DNA of 33,190 nucleotides, taken from Leishmania donovani. Its lineage: Eukaryota > Euglenozoa > Kinetoplastea > Trypanosomatida > Trypanosomatidae. The translations under genes and the position numbers were made by a program. Positions within the stretch are counted from its first letter, which is position 1; every line of letters begins with the position of its first letter. The stretch lies in the NCBI RefSeq assembly GCF_000227135.1, contig NC_018229.1:95534-128723 (forward strand), read 5' to 3'. Below are positions 27,630 through 33,190 of this stretch, piece after piece. The notes below the pieces were generated by a model. It worked only from the letters and a program-made list of their open reading frames with translations. It was not told where the DNA came from and ran no database searches.

Positions 27630-28139
27630 TTAATGGCGCTTGCCTTTCCTCCCTCTACCTTGCCTTCCAGTGTTGCCACTGCTGTGGCTGCTGGCCTGAG
27701 CGGAGGCGAGCTGCGTCTGATGCCGGTGCGACGCCGAGCCACCAGCGCCTGCCTGCCCCGTCGCAGTAGCGGCAGCAGCAGCAGCGCCGGGACTGCGGTC
27801 CTTGTGCCCTGAAGCAGCTGAGACGGAAGACGCGGCGGCCGCGTTTGCTGCTTGCTGCTCTCCAGCGCTCGCAGTCGCGGTGGACGGCACAGGGCTGCCT
27901 ACCGATGCCCTGGTGCACTCCGTGACGAACTCGTTCACGAGGCTCTCCACCATCTTGATCTGGCCTTGATGCTCCACCCGCGTCGTCATTGTCACTCGGC
28001 CATCGGTGGCCTTGAGCACGAACGTCTTGCGGCTCTGGTAGGGGCGCAACCGCAGCATCAGCCGTGTTCGCTTCACCCCGCCTGGCTGCTGATGCATGCT
28101 GCGAGTAGCCTGCACAAAATCCTTGAGTTCCAGGCGCAT
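27630..28139 (-). CDS. SRP9-like protein (SRP9/SRP21 Alu-domain fold candidate) with long low-complexity basic tail
   Basis: A 169-residue protein. Residues 5-75 align by eye with the 86-residue SRP9: an acidic-aromatic start (KDF versus EEF), a Pro followed by a basic strand K-R-T-R-L-M-L-R-L-R (23-32) matching K-A-R-V-V-L-K-Y-R, then V-L-K-A-T-D-G (41-47) matching V-K-V-T-D-D, and a final helix I-K-M-V-E-S-L-V (61-68) matching V-K-K-I-E-K-F. The ATDG block also resembles SRP14. In other eukaryotes SRP9 pairs with SRP14 on the Alu end of SRP RNA to pause translation. Residues 80-160 are Ala/Ser/Thr/Gln-rich, and the tail ends RQGRGRKGKRH, fit for RNA binding. The start is well supported: the first ATG is 52 nt after a strong splice acceptor. 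The fold match is an inference without a search. Confidence 0.65.
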   Translation of the reverse strand: MRLELKDFVQATRSMHQQPGGVKRTRLMLRLRPYQSRKTFVLKATDGRVTMTTRVEHQGQIKMVESLVNEFVTECTRASVGSPVPSTATASAGEQQAANAAAASSVSAASGHKDRSPGAAAAAATATGQAGAGGSASHRHQTQLASAQASSHSSGNTGRQGRGRKGKRH

Positions 28140-28191
28140 GGTGGACGTCCGGCTGCGGTGGCTGTGGTGGTGGTGGTGATCACAGCGACGT

Positions 28192-28210
28192 CTGAAGGGG
28201 GAGAGAGAGG
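28192..28210 (-). promoter_or_regulatory. Putative spliced-leader acceptor for the SRP9-like gene
   Basis: A compact minus-strand CT/C tract is followed immediately by TTCAG (AG at 28193-28192). The 5' UTR is 52 nt. This is among the clearest acceptors in the window and fixes the start of the short gene at 28139. Confidence 0.6.
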
Positions 28211-29023
28211 CACGTTAAGATGGTGGCAGCAGGATAGCAAAGTCCCACGAGAACCAGATCAACTGTGTTGGTGAGTTCGTGAGCGTGCGCTTGGGCGTGT
28301 GGGTGGGTGGATGTCTGGCAAGAGTGATGCACAGAGTGTACCGGCAGCGACGAACAGAAAGTTGTCGCAGCCGTGCACCTGTGTGTGTCGGTGCGAGCGA
28401 GTTTGAGGGCGGGAGAAAGCACGATGGAAGACCACGTCCAACAAGAGAACCACTTCAGCTGAAGGATCGGTGAGCAACCACGTTGTGACTGCGAGAACCC
28501 CGCCGCGCAGAAGACGCGCACATGCACATGCGTGCGTGGGTGTTGGAGCGTGTAGCGGTGAGCGGGCGCATAGATGCAGGCGCAGAAAGGGAGATGGAGG
28601 AGAGGAGCGGGTGGCAGGGGCAGAGCACGTTGAGGTGTTGAGTAGGCGCGCGCTGCTGGCCAGCGAGCATCTGGGTATGTCTGAAAGCAAAATAGAGGCG
28701 CCTTTGCGGGGAGAGGGAGGGCGCGCGCGGATCCGGCGCCGGCATGGACGGTGTGTGCGATGATGCGCCCTGGCCCACACGCACGGCGGCACCGCTGAAG
28801 ATGCTGAGCTGTGCAGCATACGCTGGTTAGCGAGTCAAACTCACACAGAGAAGAGATGGAGAGACGGAGAGGGAGGGGGGGCGCGCTGTCACCACGGCAA
28901 CTGTACTGAACGTCTACATGCGCACAGGCGCACCACCCTTCGATGCATCGCCTGGATCGTCTTCCGCCGCGAAAATGCACGGCCCCCCTGCACGCCCCCT
29001 CCTCATCCATCCACGCCCTTGTG
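28211..29023. other. Non-coding interval (3' UTR of the kinase gene)
   Basis: About 0.8 kb without a recognisable gene. A 286-codon minus-strand frame (28180-29040) translates to a Cys/His/Ser/Pro-rich string with no domain. It also covers the splice acceptor of the SRP9-like gene, which argues against it. Confidence 0.6.
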
Positions 29024-30616
29024 CTATGCCGAATGGACACGGCTCACAATGGGGTACACACCAGCGTGTACGGCCTGCGACACCGCCTGCTCCACCACAT
29101 CACTGCCAAACAAGCCGGCATACAGCCCGTCTGCGCTGAACCTCTGCAACGACGATGAGGGCATTGCACCTGCGGAGGGCACCCGTGCAGGCGGCAGTGG
29201 CTTCTTCGCCGTCAACACACTCGCGGGGACATACTTGAGAGACTCTCGCACATATTTGTGACGCAGCACACGACGCAGCGTCGGCCGCGCCGCCGCGTCC
29301 ACCGTCAGCAACGAGCTCACGAGTTCCTTGAACTGTCGCGAGTAGCGTGACGCAGCCTCGTTTTGGAGATCTTGGAGGGGTGTGCAGCGGCCGCGGCACA
29401 CAAGCGAACGGAGCTCCGCCGCTGAGGCGGCCGTGAAGGGCAGCTGTCGCGCGATGAGTTGGTAGAAAACAACGCCGAGGGACCAAACATCGGCGGCCGC
29501 ACCGTAGGCCCGCTCCTCGAACAGCTCCGGTGCCATGTAGTACGGCGACCCGCACGCCTCCTTCGCCGTATCGCCGACGCGGTCGAGCTGCGTGGAGATG
29601 CCAAAGTCGCCGAGGCGGACCGTGATGCCGTCCTCCAGTAAAAAGATATTGTGCGGCTTCACGTCTCGGTGCAAGATGCCATACTCGGTGTGAAGCGACT
29701 GCAGCGCCACCGCGACCTGAATAAAGAGTGACGCAACGCACGGCTCGGTAAGTATGTCAGGCCCGGCCGCCGTGGATGCGGTGGTGATGGCCAAGGGGAT
29801 GGATGGTGGTGAGGATGGCGCCCCGTTCGTGGTGGCGCTGTCTGAGCGGCGACCGTCCATCACCGCCGCAAGGTCACCACCAGCGCAGTACTCCATCATG
29901 ATGAACGACATCGGGTAGGTGGGCGGTCGCGTGTCAAATAGGGCATCGACGTACTGCACCAGGTTCGGGTGCCCCAGCACGGTGCGAAGCACCTTCAGCT
30001 CGTTCTGCACAGCCAGCACCTCCTCGGCTGGGTTCAGCATGGTCTGCATGTTGATATCCTTCACCACGACCGCGTGCGTTGGTTCGACCCCGCCGGAGGC
30101 CGCGTCCTTCATGGAGTACAGGGTGGCGCAGCCGTAGCTGCCTTTGCCGAGGATGCGAACGCGATGCAGCGCACCCCAGGAGCGCCCGCTGTCCCCTGTG
30201 AAGTGCAGGACAGCAGCGGAGGGCTGGTCAGCGTAAAGCGCCGCCGACGGTGCTGCCTGCACGTCGCCAGCGCCCCCCGGGTGGCCCAACGCTGCAGTCG
30301 ATGACGGCTTTTGCTGTTGCCGGAGAGAGCCATCCCACACCGGCGAACCCTCCGATGACCAGCCGCCACTCAAGCGGGGCGCCACATCAGCCCCTGGGCA
30401 CACAGCAAGAAAAGCCGGCGCTCCGTTCTCTGAGTCGACACCCGTGCTTTCTGACGCCGCCGTTGCATGCGAGGCGCCCGCCCGGACCATTCCAACATCC
30501 TCCCGCAGGAAGATGGGCACGTCCTCGTCGGCGCCGGTGGAGGGCGGCGCAGCGCTGCCCGCTTGCGCGCCGGAGACGTCGTCGCCGAACGTCATCCAAT
30601 CGAAGCGCTCCTCCAT
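29024..30616 (-). CDS. NEK-like serine/threonine protein kinase
   Basis: A 530-residue protein kinase. An acidic, low-complexity N-terminal region (1-145) precedes the catalytic domain (about 150-457). Catalytic residues are intact: glycine loop GKGSYG (157-162), ATP-site Lys in VVVKDI (183-188), helix-C Glu in QNELKVL (204-210), HRDVKPHN (316-323), DFG (337-339) and SPYYMAPE (357-364). G-S-P-Y-Y-M-A-P-E and the overall pattern are typical of the NEK (NIMA-related) group, expanded in trypanosomatids and linked to the basal body, flagellum and cell cycle. A Ser/Pro/Thr/Ala-rich insert of about 34 residues (254-287) sits between G-G-D-L and the E-helix. The frame is open to an ATG at 30898, but those 94 codons cover a CTG repeat and UTR-like sequence, and the ATG at 30616 (M-E-E-R-F-D-W) starts a protein-like acidic stretch. 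The substrate is unknown. Confidence 0.88.
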   Translation of the reverse strand: MEERFDWMTFGDDVSGAQAGSAAPPSTGADEDVPIFLREDVGMVRAGASHATAASESTGVDSENGAPAFLAVCPGADVAPRLSGGWSSEGSPVWDGSLRQQQKPSSTAALGHPGGAGDVQAAPSAALYADQPSAAVLHFTGDSGRSWGALHRVRILGKGSYGCATLYSMKDAASGGVEPTHAVVVKDINMQTMLNPAEEVLAVQNELKVLRTVLGHPNLVQYVDALFDTRPPTYPMSFIMMEYCAGGDLAAVMDGRRSDSATTNGAPSSPPSIPLAITTASTAAGPDILTEPCVASLFIQVAVALQSLHTEYGILHRDVKPHNIFLLEDGITVRLGDFGISTQLDRVGDTAKEACGSPYYMAPELFEERAYGAAADVWSLGVVFYQLIARQLPFTAASAAELRSLVCRGRCTPLQDLQNEAASRYSRQFKELVSSLLTVDAAARPTLRRVLRHKYVRESLKYVPASVLTAKKPLPPARVPSAGAMPSSSLQRFSADGLYAGLFGSDVVEQAVSQAVHAGVYPIVSRVHSA

Positions 30617-30665
30617 GTTGAGGTGCGTCAGCGGAAGAAAAGAGACACACGCACGCAGACACACA

Positions 30666-30685
30666 CTGCTGCTGCTGCTGCTGCT
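30666..30685. repeat. CTG trinucleotide repeat in the kinase 5' region
   Basis: About six and a half CTG units on the plus strand, 50 bp upstream of the chosen kinase ATG. Read through in the kinase frame it would give a run of Ser. Confidence 0.8.
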
Positions 30686-30964
30686 AGCCGGGGGCACGCG
30701 GAGAGCCGCGAATAATGGTGGAGAGGCAATTCGCTCGAGATGGCGGCAATGCTGATGGCGAGCGCACGTCTGCTGCTCTACTCCCTTGGCTTGCTTTTTT
30801 TTTCCTTTCCGTCTGGGTTCTGTGTCGTCTCCCTCGACAGAGGGGTCAGCCAAGCGACGGTGCGCGCTGGCTACGGTCCACGTTTCGAAGCGTTCCAATG
30901 CTCTTCAGCAGCCTGCTGGGTGCTGTAAGGGCTGCGTAAAGAGGAGGCTGCCACAGCGATCTTC

Positions 30965-31024
30965 CTGTGTGCGTGTGTTTGTATGGGCGTGTCAGGTGCG
31001 GTGAGAAAGGGAAAGGGGGGGGGG
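30965..31024 (-). promoter_or_regulatory. Putative spliced-leader acceptor for the kinase gene
   Basis: A minus-strand C10-T3-C3-T3-C tract (about 31003-31024) is followed about 36 nt later by CACACAG, the first AG (30966-30965). The predicted 5' UTR to 30616 is 348 nt. The upstream ATG at 30898 would also lie in this leader, so the choice of start is not settled by the acceptor alone. Confidence 0.4.
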
Positions 31025-31522
31025 TCACGGGCAAGAAGCGATGAGACGAGTTCGGCATTTATGGAGAGCGCGACAGAATGAAGTCCGTCCTGCTTGATGT
31101 CCTCATGTGCAGCTCACGCCATCGGATCGGCCCCCCTCCCCCGAAACTCCTGTGAGTGCGGCAGTGGCGTCCGTTTTGGTGGCACGAGCACAAGATGTTG
31201 CGGCGGTGAACAGTGCGCGCCTGCACGCCGTGCACCCTCCCTACCTCAGCACACGCCGAAGCTCGGCGAACGCCCCCGCAGCGCGAGAGAGAGAGGAGGG
31301 CAACGGAGGGAGGAGACCAGGAAAGGGCACGAGGGCCGCAACGCATGTGTCGCCAAACGAACACAGATTGCACACGACGCATAATAGCAATCACAACAGA
31401 ACAACAGACGGCATGGATGGTCAGCAGCGCAGCATTTTATGGTGCCATGCGTCCGACATGTCCACGGTCCTGCCACTCACAGAATAAGCCAGCAGCACAC
31501 ACACACACGCGTGCACACCACC
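31025..31522. other. Non-coding interval upstream of the kinase acceptor
   Basis: About 500 bp. A short CA tract lies at 31496-31508 and purine-rich GAGAGAGAGGAGG sequence near 31284-31300. No supported gene or RNA is seen. Confidence 0.5.
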
Positions 31523-31819
31523 TCAGCTCAGCTGACGGCCGTTGAGGTGCAGCGACATCCTGGCCGACCAGGACATGCCGTCCAGCCGTCGAGCCGGGTC
31601 GATATGTCGCATAGACTCGTTCTTCCGCGTCCATTCCTTCGGGCACCTGCGGCGCCACACGCACTTGGATGGACTCCATGTCTTGATCCAACGCGGGACC
31701 CGTTCAAGGTGCTGCCCGAGGGAGGAAGCGATGGTGTCCGTCGTGCAGCTATTAGAGGAGGGCAGACTAGGTGCATGCCGGATGAGCCTCAGGCCAGGGC
31801 CCGCTGAGACCCTGCACAT
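31523..31819 (-). other. Open frame of 98 or more codons entering the N gap; doubtful gene end
   Basis: A minus-strand frame stops at 31523 and stays open into the gap at 31820. It is Arg/Ser/Trp-rich with no recognised domain. The plus-strand frame over the same bases (31542-31819) is equally protein-like. It could be the C-terminal end of the next gene upstream of the kinase, a decayed gene, or chance. Confidence 0.2.
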
Positions 31820-32379
31820 NNNNNNNNNNNNNNNNNNNNNNNNNNNNNNNNNNNNNNNNNNNNNNNNNNNNNNNNNNNNNNNNNNNNNNNNNNNNNNNNN
31901 NNNNNNNNNNNNNNNNNNNNNNNNNNNNNNNNNNNNNNNNNNNNNNNNNNNNNNNNNNNNNNNNNNNNNNNNNNNNNNNNNNNNNNNNNNNNNNNNNNNN
32001 NNNNNNNNNNNNNNNNNNNNNNNNNNNNNNNNNNNNNNNNNNNNNNNNNNNNNNNNNNNNNNNNNNNNNNNNNNNNNNNNNNNNNNNNNNNNNNNNNNNN
32101 NNNNNNNNNNNNNNNNNNNNNNNNNNNNNNNNNNNNNNNNNNNNNNNNNNNNNNNNNNNNNNNNNNNNNNNNNNNNNNNNNNNNNNNNNNNNNNNNNNNN
32201 NNNNNNNNNNNNNNNNNNNNNNNNNNNNNNNNNNNNNNNNNNNNNNNNNNNNNNNNNNNNNNNNNNNNNNNNNNNNNNNNNNNNNNNNNNNNNNNNNNNN
32301 NNNNNNNNNNNNNNNNNNNNNNNNNNNNNNNNNNNNNNNNNNNNNNNNNNNNNNNNNNNNNNNNNNNNNNNNNNNNNNN
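31820..32379. other. Assembly gap (560 N)
   Basis: Unknown bases. The right border falls inside a tandem repeat unit, so the gap likely holds further repeat copies and its true size is uncertain. Confidence 0.95.
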
Positions 32380-32689
32380 GTCACCGCCAGCCACCCGCCG
32401 CTGCAGCGATCCAAAATGCACGGGCAGGTGTCTGTGCGGGACTGCGTGAAGATGGTCTCCTGCGGCCTCGCGAGCTCAGCATCCGTGTTCCTCGGGTGTG
32501 GGACGACTGTCGCCAAGCACCTCTTGCCGTGGCGTGTCGCATCGTGCACCGCGGTTTTTTTTTAGGGGGAGCGGATATGCGGCTATCGACCTCGCGTCTA
32601 AGGACAGTACCCAAGTCCGCGATCCGTGCAGTTGGCGCCGGCCCCTCCTTCACTGCCGATGTCGCAAGCTTGTCAGCTTCGCCCTGCTG
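32380..32689. repeat. Tandem repeat unit, copy 1 (truncated at left by the gap)
   Basis: These 310 bp recur without a visible difference at 32756-33065 (period 376 bp, with a 66-bp spacer at 32690-32755). Each copy contains a T9 run. A 50-codon plus-strand frame starting at 32416 ends at that run, and two minus-strand frames cross the unit. No family was recognised. Confidence 0.9.
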
Positions 32690-32755
32690 GCGGGGGTGGG
32701 TGGGTGCCACAATGCCGGCGGCGTAATAGGCAGCACACCATCTGCGCCCCATGCT

Positions 32756-33065
32756 GTCACCGCCAGCCACCCGCCGCTGCAGCGATCCAAAATGCACGGG
32801 CAGGTGTCTGTGCGGGACTGCGTGAAGATGGTCTCCTGCGGCCTCGCGAGCTCAGCATCCGTGTTCCTCGGGTGTGGGACGACTGTCGCCAAGCACCTCT
32901 TGCCGTGGCGTGTCGCATCGTGCACCGCGGTTTTTTTTTAGGGGGAGCGGATATGCGGCTATCGACCTCGCGTCTAAGGACAGTACCCAAGTCCGCGATC
33001 CGTGCAGTTGGCGCCGGCCCCTCCTTCACTGCCGATGTCGCAAGCTTGTCAGCTTCGCCCTGCTG
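32756..33065. repeat. Tandem repeat unit, copy 2
   Basis: Second copy of the 310-bp unit. The sequence to its right differs from the 66-bp spacer after copy 1, so this copy may border unique DNA. A minus-strand frame from the right edge enters it and stops at 33026, and another stops at 32757. Either could be the end of a gene outside the window. Confidence 0.9.
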
Positions 33066-33110
33066 CACCAGCTCGCAATAGCCAACGACAAGCCGAGGTG
33101 AGAGACGCGC

Positions 33111-33132
33111 GACGACGACGACGACGACGACG
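33111..33132. repeat. GAC trinucleotide repeat
   Basis: About seven GAC units just right of the second tandem copy. Depending on frame, the minus strand would read Ser, Arg or Val runs. Confidence 0.8.
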
Positions 33133-33190
33133 GCGGCGGGCTGATGGCGCCAGCGTATGTGCCCAGATACGTCGCGGCACGCCATCCCCA

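Noticed and set aside
26960..27742. 260-codon minus-strand frame overlapping the SRP9-like gene
   Set aside because: Its start lies within the SRP9-like coding region in another frame and its composition follows GC-rich repeats.
28180..29040. 286-codon minus-strand frame
   Set aside because: It spans the stop region of the kinase and the strong splice acceptor of the SRP9-like gene; Cys/His/Ser-rich without pattern.
30070..30095. GGTTCGA-like tRNA B-box
   Set aside because: It lies inside the kinase coding region and no A-box or cloverleaf could be drawn around it.
30617..30898. N-terminal extension of 94 codons on the kinase
   Set aside because: It has a Ser run from a CTG repeat and a UTR-like composition, and the ATG at 30616 starts a more typical protein segment. 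It is not fully excluded, since the predicted acceptor lies further upstream.

Overview
The window looks like a GC-rich nuclear segment from a trypanosomatid of the Leishmania group (Leishmaniinae). All eight confident protein genes lie on the minus strand. None shows an intron. They are separated by 0.9-3.6 kb of low-complexity sequence rich in CA/TG repeats, G-runs and pyrimidine tracts, which is the layout of a polycistronic unit processed by trans-splicing and polyadenylation. Upstream of every gene a minus-strand pyrimidine tract followed by an AG can be seen; these are marked as putative spliced-leader acceptors. The species cannot be fixed from the sequence.

Transcription runs right to left. 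At the right edge (31.0-33.2 kb) lies an unresolved region: a 560-base run of N, a 310-bp unit present twice in tandem (period 376 bp), and open frames that could be gene ends but are not convincing. Next come a NEK-like Ser/Thr kinase (29024-30616), a short basic-tailed protein that resembles SRP9 (27630-28139), a small single-pass membrane protein, probably mitochondrial (25357-25851), and a Rab6-like Golgi GTPase with an unusually long tail (23012-23836).

The left two thirds is a glycosylation block of five large type II membrane proteins. Two are related to the GT60 polypeptide GlcNAc-transferase family. One has the expected motifs (13681-16725). The other (18082-21579) aligns along its length but has lost the DSH catalytic motif. 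Then come a GT31-type galactosyltransferase of the phosphoglycan side-chain (SCG) type (8494-11475), a POFUT1-like O-fucosyltransferase (4686-7091), and the N-terminal 362 codons of a second SCG-type protein that runs off the left edge (1-1088). A near-identical repeat of about 430 bp lies just downstream of each GT60-type gene.

Taken together, the block reads as a cluster of Golgi glycosyltransferases from at least three families, followed on the same transcription unit by a Golgi-trafficking Rab6. Functions are inferred from motifs read by eye; no database search was possible.
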